DNA of 64,000 nucleotides from CAWBRT01 sp963814745. GTDB lineage: Bacteria > Acidobacteriota > Terriglobia > Terriglobales > Acidobacteriaceae. The DNA lies in assembly GCA_963814745.1 (NCBI GenBank), contig CAWFEA010000028.1:1-64000 (forward strand), read 5' to 3'. Of the stretch, positions 45,215 through 54,157 are shown in pieces. Position numbers and translations under genes: made by a program. The number at the start of each line of letters is the position of its first letter. The stretch's first letter is position 1. Under the pieces are notes generated by a model. It was not told the origin of the DNA. It did not search any database and saw nothing but the letters and a program-made list of their open reading frames with translations.

Positions 45215-46768
45215 ATGCGAAGAACTAGTTTCAATGCAGGCTTGCTTGCGGTGTTGGCGCTGGCGATGACGGTGGCATTGGCCGCCGCGCTTCCGGCGTG
45301 GGCCGAAAAGATTCCGGTGATAGCCACCGAGCAGGCTCCGGTGACGATGGATCCCTACGACGCGAATGACACCATCTCGCAGGCCATCGCCAAGTCGTTT
45401 TACGAGGGACTCTACGGCTTCGACAAGGACATGAAGATGGTGCCCGTGCTGGCCACCGCTTACACGGTCAGCAAGGACGGGCTGGTGTATACCCTGAAGC
45501 TGCGCCAGGGGGTCAAGTTCCACGACGGCACCGATTTCAATGCGGCTGCCGCCAAGGCCAACTTCGACCGCGTGACCAACCCGGCCAACAAGCTGAAGCG
45601 CTACAGCCTCTACGAGCCCATCGCCAAGGTCGAAGTGGTCGATCCCTACACCGTCCGCTTTACCCTGAAGGAACCCTTTTCGGCCTTCATGAATACCTTG
45701 GCGCACCCGGCGGGAGTCATGATTTCTCCGGCCGCGCTGCAGAAATACGGCAAGGACATTTCATTCCATCCCGTTGGCACCGGGCCGTTCGTGTTCGTGG
45801 AGTGGAAACAACCCGATTACGTGAAGGGCAAGAAATTCGCCGGCTACTGGAAAAAAGGCTATCCCAAGGTCGATGGCATCATCTGGAAGCCGGTGCTCGA
45901 TAACAATACCCGCACCGTCGTGATGCAAACCGGCGAGGCGAATTTTGCCTTCCGCATTCCTCCCGAGCAGGCGGCGGTTCTGCAAACCAAACCCAACCTC
46001 GTGGTCGAGGCTACTGCCTCCATCGTGCAGCGCTTTCTCACCATGAACGAGATGCAGAAGCCTTTCGACAACCTCAAAGTGCGGCAGGCTATCAACTACG
46101 CGATTGACAAGGAAGCCCTGGTCAAGGTGGCATTCAGCGGCTACGCGGTGCCGGCCGCGGGGGTGGTGCCGCCGGGCGTGGAATATGCGACCAAACTCGG
46201 ACCCTGGCCCTACGATCCCGCCAAAGCCCGCGCCCTGCTGAAAGAAGCGGGCTATCCGAACGGCTTCGAATCGGATTTGTGGTCCGCCTATAACAACACC
46301 ACGGCGCAAAAGGTGATTCAATTCGTGCAGCAACAGTTGGCGCAGGTCGGAATCAAGGTGAAGGTGCGCGCGCTGGAGACGGGCGAGAACGTCGAGCGGG
46401 TGCTGGGCGCTGCCGATCCGAAGACCGCGCCGGTCCGGCTCTATTACGCGGGCTGGTCGAGTTCGACCGGCGAGGCCGACTGGGCTCTGCGTCCGCTGCT
46501 GGCTTCACAATCGTGGCCGCCCAAGAGTTTCAACGCCGGCTACTACAAGAACCCCCAGGTCGATGCCGACATCGCCAACGCTCTCAAGACGACCGACCGC
46601 ACCAGCAAAGCCGGCCTCTATGCCGATGCGCAAAAGCGCATTTGGGAAGATGCGGCGTGGGCATTCCTGGTTACCGAAAAGAACCTTTACGCGCGCAGCA
46701 AGAACATCTCAGGCATTTACGTCATGCCTGACGCGTCGTTCAACTTCACCGAGATCGACATGAAATAG
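45215..46768 (+). CDS. gsiB: Glutathione/peptide ABC importer substrate-binding protein GsiB
   Basis: Periplasmic SBP family 5 protein, 517 residues, from ATG at 45215 with AAGGAG upstream. Signal peptide: LLAVLALAMTVALAAALPAW then AEKIPVIATEQAPVTMDPYD. Family segments: SFYEGLYGFDKDMKMVPVLA, LRQGVKFHDGTDFNAAAAKA (SBP_bac_5 signature), PVGTGPFVFVEWK, VRQAINYAIDKEALVKVAFS and LYYAGWSSSTGEADWALRPL. The last agrees well with GsiB of E. coli. Located between gsiA and gsiC. By homology and operon order the substrate is glutathione, though other short peptides remain possible. Confidence 0.93.
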   Translation: MRRTSFNAGLLAVLALAMTVALAAALPAWAEKIPVIATEQAPVTMDPYDANDTISQAIAKSFYEGLYGFDKDMKMVPVLATAYTVSKDGLVYTLKLRQGVKFHDGTDFNAAAAKANFDRVTNPANKLKRYSLYEPIAKVEVVDPYTVRFTLKEPFSAFMNTLAHPAGVMISPAALQKYGKDISFHPVGTGPFVFVEWKQPDYVKGKKFAGYWKKGYPKVDGIIWKPVLDNNTRTVVMQTGEANFAFRIPPEQAAVLQTKPNLVVEATASIVQRFLTMNEMQKPFDNLKVRQAINYAIDKEALVKVAFSGYAVPAAGVVPPGVEYATKLGPWPYDPAKARALLKEAGYPNGFESDLWSAYNNTTAQKVIQFVQQQLAQVGIKVKVRALETGENVERVLGAADPKTAPVRLYYAGWSSSTGEADWALRPLLASQSWPPKSFNAGYYKNPQVDADIANALKTTDRTSKAGLYADAQKRIWEDAAWAFLVTEKNLYARSKNISGIYVMPDASFNFTEIDMK

Positions 46769-46782
46769 CAACCGACGGATTC

Positions 46783-47703
46783 ATGTTTAACTATTTTTGC
46801 AAACGCCTGCTCGGCCTGCTGCCCACGCTTGTGGTCGTGGCCGTGCTGGTGTTCTGGTTCGTGCACCTGCTGCCCGGCGATGCGGCTCGCCTGGCGGCGG
46901 GTCCGGAAGCGGACGAGTTCACGGTCTCCATGGTGCGGCACGATCTCGGGCTCGATCTGCCGTTGCACCGGCAGTTCGCGCGCTTTTTCCGCAACGCGGT
47001 GCGCGGCGATTTCGGCACGTCGATCCGCTCCAAGCGACCGGTGTCGGTCGAAATCGGCGATCGTTTCATGCCGACCCTGCTGCTCACCATCGCCAGCATG
47101 GCGTGGTCGGTGGTGTTTGGGATGGCGATCGGCATCGCCTCGGCGGTTTGGCGGAATCGCGCGCCGGACCGCCTGGGAATGACGCTCGCCGTCTCCGGCA
47201 TTTCGTTCCCTTCCTTTGCCCTCGGCATGCTGTTGATGGAAATTTTCTCCGTGTGGCTGGGCTGGCTGCCGGCCATCGGCGCCGATTCCTGGCGCAACTA
47301 CATCCTGCCCTCTCTGACCTTAGGCGCCGGCGTTGCCGCGGTCATGGCGCGCTTTACCCGGTCGTCGTTCATCGACGTCATGCAGGAAGATTACGTCCGC
47401 ACCGCTCGCGCCAAGGGTGTGCGCGAAAGCGTGGTGGTGGTAAAGCACTGCCTGCGCAACGCCTTAATCCCAGTGGTGACGATGATGGGCCTGCAGTTCG
47501 GTTTTCTGCTGGGCGGCTCAATCGTGGTCGAAACCGTCTTCAACTGGCCGGGGCTTGGCCGGTTGCTGGTCGATTCGGTCAGCATGCGCGACTACCCGGT
47601 CATTCAAGCCGAGGTGCTGCTGTTCTCGACCGAATTCATTCTCATCAACCTGGTCGTGGATGTGCTCTACGCGATCATCAACCCGGTGATCCGCTACCGG
47701 TAA
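46783..47703 (+). CDS. gsiC: Glutathione/peptide ABC importer permease GsiC
   Basis: 306-residue inner-membrane permease of the DppB/GsiC type. The N-terminus MFNYFCKRLLGLLPTLVVVA with FVHLLPGDAARLAAGPEA is the family start; the EAA-loop is DYVRTARAKGVRESVVVVKH, followed by CLRNALIPVVTMMGLQFGFL, GGSIVVETVFNWPGLGRLLV and the C-terminal INPVIRYR. It follows gsiB by 14 bases and precedes gsiD by 7. Confidence 0.95.
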   Translation: MFNYFCKRLLGLLPTLVVVAVLVFWFVHLLPGDAARLAAGPEADEFTVSMVRHDLGLDLPLHRQFARFFRNAVRGDFGTSIRSKRPVSVEIGDRFMPTLLLTIASMAWSVVFGMAIGIASAVWRNRAPDRLGMTLAVSGISFPSFALGMLLMEIFSVWLGWLPAIGADSWRNYILPSLTLGAGVAAVMARFTRSSFIDVMQEDYVRTARAKGVRESVVVVKHCLRNALIPVVTMMGLQFGFLLGGSIVVETVFNWPGLGRLLVDSVSMRDYPVIQAEVLLFSTEFILINLVVDVLYAIINPVIRYR

Positions 47704-47710
47704 GGAGAAA

Positions 47711-48607
47711 ATGGCACCCACCGAAACAGCAGCGGGCGCGGCCGGGTCATCGGCCGAAGTGCGCACCCCATGGGGCGAATTCTGGCGCAAGTTTCGCCGC
47801 CAGCATGCCGGGGTCGCGGCCGGAGGGTTCGTCCTGCTGCTGGTGCTGGTGGCGATTCTGGCGCCGCACCTGGCGCCGTTCGATCCCGAGAATTATTTCG
47901 ACTACGACGCGCTCAACGCCGGACCTTCGGCCAGACACTTTTTCGGCGTGGACTCGCTCGGCCGCGATGTCTTCAGCCGCATCCTGATGGGAGCACGCAT
48001 CTCGCTGGCCGCCGGATTCTTTTCCGTGGCCCTCGGCGCCGTGGTCGGCGCCATCATGGGCCTGGTGGCCGGTTACTACGAGGGCTGGTGGGATCGCGTG
48101 TTCATGCGCATCTGCGACGTGCTCTTCGCTTTTCCCGGCATTCTGCTGGCGATCGGAGTCGTCGCTATTCTCGGCAGCGGCATGACCAATGTGATTTGCG
48201 CCGTCGCCATCTTCAGCATCCCGGCATTTGCGCGGCTGGTGCGCGGCAACGTGCTTTCGCTCAAGCACCTCACCTACGTCGAAGCGGCGCGGAGCATCGG
48301 CGCATCGGATGCCACGATCATTTTCCGCCACATCTTTCCCGGAACGATCTCGTCCATCGTGGTTTATTTCACCATGCGCATCGGCACATCGATTATTACC
48401 GCCGCCAGCCTCTCCTTCCTGGGCATGGGCGCGCAACCGCCCACTCCGGAATGGGGCGCAATGCTGAACGATGCGCGCGCCGACATGGCAATCGCGCCGC
48501 ACCAGGCTATCTTTCCCAGCCTCGCCATCTTCCTCACCGTGCTCGCCTTCAACCTTTTCGGCGACGGCTTGCGCGATGCGCTCGATCCCAAGATCGACCG
48601 CCGATAA
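47711..48607 (+). CDS. gsiD: Glutathione/peptide ABC importer permease GsiD
   Basis: 298-residue inner-membrane permease of the DppC/GsiD type. ATG at 47711 has AAGGAGA upstream. Segments: WRKFRRQHAGVAAGGFVLLL, HFFGVDSLGRDVFSRILMGA, FMRICDVLFAFPGILLAIGV, the EAA-loop YVEAARSIGASDATIIFRHI and LSFLGMGAQPPTPEWGAMLN, ending NLFGDGLRDALDPKI. Last gene of the iaaA-gsiABCD operon; the next gene is convergent. Confidence 0.95.
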   Translation: MAPTETAAGAAGSSAEVRTPWGEFWRKFRRQHAGVAAGGFVLLLVLVAILAPHLAPFDPENYFDYDALNAGPSARHFFGVDSLGRDVFSRILMGARISLAAGFFSVALGAVVGAIMGLVAGYYEGWWDRVFMRICDVLFAFPGILLAIGVVAILGSGMTNVICAVAIFSIPAFARLVRGNVLSLKHLTYVEAARSIGASDATIIFRHIFPGTISSIVVYFTMRIGTSIITAASLSFLGMGAQPPTPEWGAMLNDARADMAIAPHQAIFPSLAIFLTVLAFNLFGDGLRDALDPKIDRR

Positions 48608-48654
48608 ACTCGCACCGAATTTCGCAAGGCTGGTTCCGCGAGGCCGTTCCCACT

Positions 48655-50163
48655 CTAATGCTGCGCCTCCAGCGAGCCTCCCAGCATGCGGTTGCCATCG
48701 GTACTCATGACGTAGATCGTGCTGCTGCTGGCGGGATAGAAGACGATTGGGATCCCGCCGATGGTGCCGCTTCCCCGCCCGGAAGCAACGCTATAGCTTC
48801 CTCCGGCCGAGGCGCCAACCGTCACGTTGCCTCCCTGGTTGAAATCTTCCAGACCGGTAAACGTGCCCACGCCGTCGGCCAGCAACTGCCCGTCAAGCAC
48901 CGTCGAAACATTGCCTGTCACGCCTGCCAGGTGGAGCGCATAGTTGCCGCTGACGCTGGCGGCGGTGGGAACCGCCGGTTGCAGCGTCACCAACCCGCTT
49001 TCCACCAGGGGCAAAGTGTTGCCGTTCAAAATCTCGCTCGTAGCCATCAGCACGGCGTTCTGCGTACTGCTGAACCAAAGCACGAAGTTGAAGGTTCTGC
49101 TGCTGGTGGTGAATGCGCCGGTAAAGCGTCCGTTATTCGCTGCCGGGCTGCTGTAATTGCCCGCAAACGCAACCGAAGCGGAATAGCGTCCACCGTCCAC
49201 AAAATCTTCCAATCCGCTGGTCACGTTGCCGCTGTTGAGGGTAAAGCTTCCCGTCTCGGTGATGAAGTTATTGCCGTTGACCGTACTCCCGGCGATGGCG
49301 TAGGCATACGGGTTGCTGACGCTGGCGGTGGTGAAGGTTGCGCTCTGCGCATCGGCGTAACCGGAAACCTGCTCCGCCTGGTTAATCGAGAGGAACTCGA
49401 TGCGCGTGGAATTGACGATATAGAACACCAGGTCCAAAGTCGTGCCGCTGCCTCTTTCCCCGCCTTGGGTGGTGACGAACTGCAGGGTGCCTCTACCCGA
49501 AGTCCCGGTGAGGGTGAAAGTGCTGGAGGCGGCAATCGTCGGGGTGAACGTGACGTTGTAGTTTTCGTCCAGCACAACCGAGGCAGCCGAACCCGTAGCG
49601 CCGCTCGCCGTCAGCGAACCCACGCGCGAGATTGGAACCCCATTGCTGGCGTAGCCATCCATGCGCAGTACATAAGCAGGCCCGGCCAAAGCGGCGAGCG
49701 CGGTGCTGTCCTGCAATTCGAAGACGCCGCTGGAAAGCTCTACGCCCGACAGTTCGATAACGCGGGCCTTGCCCGTTGAAACCAACACAAACTGGAGGTT
49801 GGCAACGTGTCCGCTGAGGAAGATTAATGTCGCCTGCCCGCGGCCATCGACGCCGATCGAATACGTTCCCGTGGTGAGTTGATCTTGCTGAAGGAAGCCA
49901 ACCGCGGAATCGTTGACATCCTCCTGTCCCGAAGTGATGTTCCCGTTTCCGTCAGCCGTGAACACGCCGGCCACGGCAAAAACATAATTCCAGGCGCCGA
50001 CTCCCTGCAGGTTGATAACATAAGTGCCTTTCAAACTGGCGTTGCTATACCCCGCATTGTTCGGCGCCGGCGGCGTTACCGGGGAAACGGAGGAACTGCT
50101 GCCGCCGCACCCCGCCAGGACGGTCAGCAGAAGAGCTAGACACGACATCCAAATCGCTTTCAT
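48655..50163 (-). CDS. Repeat-containing surface lipoprotein of unknown function
   Basis: 502 residues from ATG at 50161-50163, preceded by GAGGA. Lipoprotein signal: MSCLALLLTVLAGCGGSSSS (lipobox LAGC). The mature protein has at least three copies of a beta-rich unit of about 120-160 residues, each with a G-x-Y-x-x-x-x-x-G start, an F-x-A/L-x-G-x-G core and a G-x-E-D-x-N/V-D/Q motif: ITSGQEDVND, VTSGLEDFVDGG and FTGLEDFNQGG. Similar serine/glycine-rich repeat lipoproteins are, to my knowledge, common in Acidobacteria. Ligand and role unknown. A longer frame upstream lacks a signal and is rejected. Confidence 0.8.
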   Translation of the reverse strand: MKAIWMSCLALLLTVLAGCGGSSSSVSPVTPPAPNNAGYSNASLKGTYVINLQGVGAWNYVFAVAGVFTADGNGNITSGQEDVNDSAVGFLQQDQLTTGTYSIGVDGRGQATLIFLSGHVANLQFVLVSTGKARVIELSGVELSSGVFELQDSTALAALAGPAYVLRMDGYASNGVPISRVGSLTASGATGSAASVVLDENYNVTFTPTIAASSTFTLTGTSGRGTLQFVTTQGGERGSGTTLDLVFYIVNSTRIEFLSINQAEQVSGYADAQSATFTTASVSNPYAYAIAGSTVNGNNFITETGSFTLNSGNVTSGLEDFVDGGRYSASVAFAGNYSSPAANNGRFTGAFTTSSRTFNFVLWFSSTQNAVLMATSEILNGNTLPLVESGLVTLQPAVPTAASVSGNYALHLAGVTGNVSTVLDGQLLADGVGTFTGLEDFNQGGNVTVGASAGGSYSVASGRGSGTIGGIPIVFYPASSSTIYVMSTDGNRMLGGSLEAQH

Positions 50164-50353
50164 ACTGTCCTCAATCCGCGCGAGGGCGGTTTCAGAGTAG
50201 GTGTATCTCGAATACGGGCTGTTGAAAATAAATCTTTCGCGAATTGTTGGCCCGAAGCGGGCGTCCCTAACAATAAACGACTCCGGATTCCACACTTCGG
50301 CTGTGACACTGTTAACCTGAGTTCAGCGGGAAAGTTGCGGTCCTGAGTGCCAA

Positions 50354-50914
50354 ATGAGCGATTTCGTTCCCTTTCCGGAGCCAACCCGTCCCCCTGAGTT
50401 GTGCCTGATCGGTATGCGCCTGGACCCGGCCGCCGAGGGTCCGCAGTTTTTTGCCCTGGTCGAGCAGGGCGAAGGCGGAGGCCGGACGGCGACGGCGAAA
50501 GGCCGCATCCTGTTCTTCTCCACTCCGGCTCTGGTTGTCCGCGCCCTCGAACTGGCCGGCGACACCTTTGCCTGTCACCTCGCGGGAACAAGCGCCACCT
50601 CCGCTCCGATGCCGAAACAAGTGGATGTTTTGTGCGACGTGGCCCAGAGTCTCTTTCTGGTCAACTCGCAGCCGGAAGACTCCGACGGGGTGCTGCTCGA
50701 TTGCATCGCTTGCCTCGATGACCTGTTGCGCGCCACCGAACTCAATGTCCCGGCGAACTATATCGCCGTTCTCAACGCGCTGGCCGAGCGGCTGGAAGGC
50801 AATCCCGAGTTTGGCGGTTTTCTGGCGGAGCAGGGCATCGATCGCGAGACGGTGGAAGACGCAATCCTCTGGTGCGTGGGGGCAATCGCAGTGAAGAGCA
50901 CCTGGATCGGGTGA
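50354..50914 (+). CDS. Conserved-looking cytoplasmic protein of unknown function
   Basis: 186 residues, acidic, no signal peptide or membrane helix. Start MSDFVPFPEPTRPPELCLIG. The pattern of the first half (FFALVEQGEGGGRTATAKGR, ILFFSTPALVVRALELAGDT) suggests an alpha/beta fold; the second half is helical (DDLLRATELNVPANYIAVLN and FLAEQGIDRETVEDAILWCV). I do not recognise a family. It lies convergent to glgC with a 55-base gap. Confidence 0.65.
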   Translation: MSDFVPFPEPTRPPELCLIGMRLDPAAEGPQFFALVEQGEGGGRTATAKGRILFFSTPALVVRALELAGDTFACHLAGTSATSAPMPKQVDVLCDVAQSLFLVNSQPEDSDGVLLDCIACLDDLLRATELNVPANYIAVLNALAERLEGNPEFGGFLAEQGIDRETVEDAILWCVGAIAVKSTWIG

Positions 50915-50969
50915 TCCGCCGGCAACGCCGCAAGCGTCTGGCTGGCGCATGCCGGGCCGGAAGAGCCAT

Positions 50970-52220
50970 CTATTCCGAAGTGAAGTAGTCCACCGTAACC
51001 GGGCTCTCGAATAACGAGTAGTCGCGGGTCACCACGGTAATTCCGCTCTCGGTCACGAAGAACTTCTGGCGGTCGGATTCCGTGTCGTAGCCGATCACCG
51101 TCCCCTCCGGGATGTGCACGTCGCGGTCGATGATGGCGCGGCGGATGCGGCAGTGGCGGCCAACATCGACGTGCGAGAAAAGGATGCTGGATTCGACTTC
51201 GGCATAGGAATTGACGCGCACGTTGGGCGAGAGCACGCTGTTGCGCACAAATCCGCCGCTGACGATGCAACCGCTCGATACCAGCGAATCCAGGGCGGTT
51301 CCGGTGCGGCCGGGTTCGGCGAATACGAACTTCGCCGGCGGGTACTGCCGCTGGCGGGTGCGAATCGGCCAGTGCTCGTCGTACAGGTTGAATACGGGCG
51401 AGACCGACGCCACATCCATGTTGGCCTCATAATAGGCTTCCAGCGTACCTACGTCGCGCCAGTAGAGAGCTTCCTTGCGGTTCTCGTCGATGAAGTTGAA
51501 GGAATAAACGCGGTAGTCGTCCACCATCTTGGGAAGAATGTTGTGGCCAAAATCGTGCTGCGAATCGGGATCTTCCGCGTCTTTGAGCAACACCGGAATC
51601 AGCACATCGGTGTTGAACAGGTAGATGCCCATTGAGGCCGAAACCTTGCTCGGGTTGTAAGGCGATCTGAGTTCGGTGGATTCCGGCTTCTCTTCGAATC
51701 CCACTACTCTTCCTTCGCTGTCGATATCAACCACGCCAAAGCTCTTGGTTTCGCTCGGATCGACCAGAATGGTGGCCAGGGTGACATCGGCCCCGGCGTC
51801 GCGGTGCTGTTGCAGCATGCGCCCGTAGTTCATCTTGTAAATGTGGTCGCCGGAAAGAATCAGGACGCGCTTGGGTTCCTCCGATCCAATCGAGTAGATG
51901 TTCTGATATACGGCGTCGGCCGTGCCCATATACCAGTTTTCGCTGACCCGCTTCATCGGCGGGAGAATCTCGATGAACTCGCCCAGCGGATCGGCCACGA
52001 TATTCCAGCCCTCGCGAATATGCCGGTTCAGCGACAAAGCCTTGTACTGAGTGAGAATGTAGATCCGCCGCAGATCGGAATTGATGCAGTTCGACAACGT
52101 AATGTCGATGATGCGATAGATTCCCCCGAAAGTTACCGCGGGTTTCGCACGGTCGCGAGTGAGCGGATACAGACGCTCGCCCGCCCCGCCGGCCAGCAGA
52201 ACACCAAGTGTGTCTTTCAT
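50970..52220 (-). CDS. glgC: Glucose-1-phosphate adenylyltransferase (ADP-glucose pyrophosphorylase)
   Basis: First committed enzyme of glycogen synthesis: ATP plus glucose-1-phosphate gives ADP-glucose. 416 residues. The nucleotide loop is LLAGGAGERLYPLTRDRAKP (about 8-27); NCINSDLRRIYILTQYKALS, the substrate region GTADAVYQNIYSI, GDHIYKMNYGRML, VVGFEEKPES and ASMGIYLFNTDVL follow. The C-terminal left-handed beta-helix (SGCIVSGGFVRNSVLSPNVR, DVGRHCRIRRAIIDRDVHIP) is present. Length and motifs are normal. No other glycogen gene is nearby. Confidence 0.96.
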   Translation of the reverse strand: MKDTLGVLLAGGAGERLYPLTRDRAKPAVTFGGIYRIIDITLSNCINSDLRRIYILTQYKALSLNRHIREGWNIVADPLGEFIEILPPMKRVSENWYMGTADAVYQNIYSIGSEEPKRVLILSGDHIYKMNYGRMLQQHRDAGADVTLATILVDPSETKSFGVVDIDSEGRVVGFEEKPESTELRSPYNPSKVSASMGIYLFNTDVLIPVLLKDAEDPDSQHDFGHNILPKMVDDYRVYSFNFIDENRKEALYWRDVGTLEAYYEANMDVASVSPVFNLYDEHWPIRTRQRQYPPAKFVFAEPGRTGTALDSLVSSGCIVSGGFVRNSVLSPNVRVNSYAEVESSILFSHVDVGRHCRIRRAIIDRDVHIPEGTVIGYDTESDRQKFFVTESGITVVTRDYSLFESPVTVDYFTSE

Positions 52221-52395
52221 CTCTGTTCCCTACCCAGTAATTTCCCGCCGTGAGCCAATCACGCCGAAAGCCCTCCCGTGCGCCTTGCTCGTGCTTCGGC
52301 GCATTTTTCGCCGGAGACGCGGGCGTCAGCTCACACTTTGGACTAAGAATCCTATCACATCGGTTGAGAGAGCTGTCTTTCCGGCTCAGGCCAGT

Positions 52396-52911
52396 TCAGA
52401 CAGTCTTGTCAGGACTTTCGATGCTGATGCGCAATGACTTGAGAAACTTTACGTCTTGAGGGCTGACCTTGAGATCCGGGTCCGACTTCCTGAAGGACGC
52501 CGCCGAAGACGGTCTCGTCTCTTCTTCCTCGCGCTTGTTGAACCCGATGGTGGCTTCGAGCACGAGAAATACGTCGTAACCGCCGGACTTGATCTTGGCG
52601 ATCACCTCCGCGATCTGCTCCGAATCCGAGATCGACTCGTTGATCGCCTGACCAAGTTCCTTCATCAGTTTTTGCAGCCGCTGCTCCACTTTGAATCCCC
52701 GCTCTGGAGTCGAATTCGATGGCCGTGACCCGGGCAAGTTGCGCGCGAAACCGGCGGAGTACTCCGTTGACCCAAGCTCCGCGGGAGCCTGAGACTCCGT
52801 GTTTCGCCTGTCGCCTACGATTGTATTGGATGCTGCCGCTCCTATGGAAGTTTTAGAGCCTTTCAACTCCGGTGCGCGGGCCAATCTGGTATTGGCTGCC
52901 GTGGGATTCAT
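52396..52911 (-). CDS. Small cytoplasmic protein of unknown function
   Basis: 171 residues. The first 75 are low-complexity and probably disordered (many Ser, Asn, Pro). The second part looks folded: FKVEQRLQKLMKELGQAINE, SISDSEQIAEVIAKIKSGGY, DVFLVLEATIGFNKRE, then a charged tail ending LKSLRISIESPDKTV. The start is uncertain; a later start would remove much of the disordered part. No family recognised. It lies between glgC and a divergent membrane protein. Confidence 0.6.
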   Translation of the reverse strand: MNPTAANTRLARAPELKGSKTSIGAAASNTIVGDRRNTESQAPAELGSTEYSAGFARNLPGSRPSNSTPERGFKVEQRLQKLMKELGQAINESISDSEQIAEVIAKIKSGGYDVFLVLEATIGFNKREEEETRPSSAASFRKSDPDLKVSPQDVKFLKSLRISIESPDKTV

Positions 52912-53014
52912 CGAGAATTCACGGGGGAAGTTCCGACCGGTGCGAGTTTACGCGAGCCATCCTGTGCCGGGTGCTTTCAGAGAGACACTTTCGCCAAGCT
53001 GTTAGAATCTCTTG

Positions 53015-53380
53015 GTGAGCGGCCTTCCCAATTTTCCGCGAGCCAAGCCTTCCACCGTCGGCTCGATCGGCGCCATGCTCGGCAAAGTGGCCCGGTCTTT
53101 TAAGAGAGGGCGAAAAGGCTGGCGGATTTTTGACGGGCTCTCGGCGGGAACCAATAGTTTTTTGCGGACGCTCCGGCGGGTCGGCAAAGTCCTTTGGCTG
53201 GAGATCACCGGCTCTCTGTTTCTCTGGCTCGGTTTGGTCGGCGCGATTGCCTGTTGGCGTGAATATCACGCTTATACGGCAGGCAAAGTCGGGCCCGGGC
53301 GGGCTGTGATTGCCGGACTCTTTGCTTTCCTGTTTGTCTACTTCGGCGTGAGTTCGTTTTTCAATGCTCGCAAGAGCTAG
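53015..53380 (+). CDS. Small membrane protein of unknown function
   Basis: 121 residues from GTG at 53015 (a TTG directly before it is possible). A basic N-terminal half (KVARSFKRGRKGWRIFDGLS) is followed by two membrane helices, SLFLWLGLVGAIACW and AVIAGLFAFLFVYFGVSSFF, with a short loop and the C-terminus NARKS. The arrangement is that of small two-helix envelope proteins found near housekeeping genes. No family name can be given. Confidence 0.65.
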   Translation: MSGLPNFPRAKPSTVGSIGAMLGKVARSFKRGRKGWRIFDGLSAGTNSFLRTLRRVGKVLWLEITGSLFLWLGLVGAIACWREYHAYTAGKVGPGRAVIAGLFAFLFVYFGVSSFFNARKS

Positions 53381-53472
53381 GGCCTTTTGATAACGGACGA
53401 ATTATCGAGTTCTTGAGTGAATCGGCAGCCGCCTCTTCGCTTGCCCAACCAGCATGTTTTCAGGGAGTTTGG

Positions 53473-54063
53473 ATGAACTCATTCCACAGGGTTTGTGTTT
53501 TTTGCGGTTCCAGCGGGGGCTTTTCTGAAGTCTACCGGAGTGCGGCCGTGGAACTCGGACGGTTTCTCAGCCAGCAGGGTCTGGGTCTGGTTTACGGAGG
53601 CGGACGGATTGGACTGATGGGCGTCGTCGCTGACGCCGTGCTGGCGCAGGGCGGTCAGGTGATTGGGGTCATTCCGCAGCCCATGATCGCGCGCGAGATC
53701 TGGCATTCCGGCCTCACCGAACTGCGCGTCGTTCCCTCCATGCACGCCCGCAAGTCCCTCATGGCGGAGCTGGCCGACGCGTTCATCGCTCTCCCCGGCG
53801 GCTTCGGCACCTTTGAGGAATTCTGCGAGATGGTCACCTGGAGCCAGCTCGGCATTCATCGCAAGCCCTGTGGCTTGCTTAACGTGGATGGCTACTACGA
53901 TCCGCTGCTCCAGATGTTCGACCGCGCCGTGGCCGAAGGTTTTCTCAAGCGCGAGAACCGCGAACTGGTGCTCGCCGCACCCGACTCCCGGCGGTTGCTG
54001 GAGCAGATGCAGGCCTTCGAGCCGGTGGTGGTTCGCAAGTGGATTGAGCCGTCGCAAACTTAA
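53473..54063 (+). CDS. LOG family protein (TIGR00730, cytokinin riboside 5'-monophosphate phosphoribohydrolase-like)
   Basis: 196-residue Rossmann-fold protein starting MNSFHRVCVFCGSSGGFSEV, from ATG at 53473 after GGGAG. The nucleotide-binding motif GLVYGGGRIGLMGVVADAVL and the active-site motif LPGGFGTFEEFCEMVTWSQL (PGGxGTxxE) are intact, as is the Arg of MHARKSLM. Enzymes of this group remove the base from cytokinin nucleotides or AMP. In bacteria the physiological substrate is mostly unknown. It precedes a phenylacetate-CoA ligase by 94 bases. Confidence 0.93.
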   Translation: MNSFHRVCVFCGSSGGFSEVYRSAAVELGRFLSQQGLGLVYGGGRIGLMGVVADAVLAQGGQVIGVIPQPMIAREIWHSGLTELRVVPSMHARKSLMAELADAFIALPGGFGTFEEFCEMVTWSQLGIHRKPCGLLNVDGYYDPLLQMFDRAVAEGFLKRENRELVLAAPDSRRLLEQMQAFEPVVVRKWIEPSQT

Positions 54064-54157
54064 GCGCAGGACTCGAGTCTGCCTGAAACCGGCGGTTTTG
54101 TGGGACAATTGTATCCAGCGCCGTTTCCAGACCGGCATCGGGGTGATAAATAACGGT

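Noticed and set aside
47770..49779. 669-codon plus-strand frame
   Set aside because: Runs out of frame through gsiD and over the complement of the repeat lipoprotein; high GC keeps it open.
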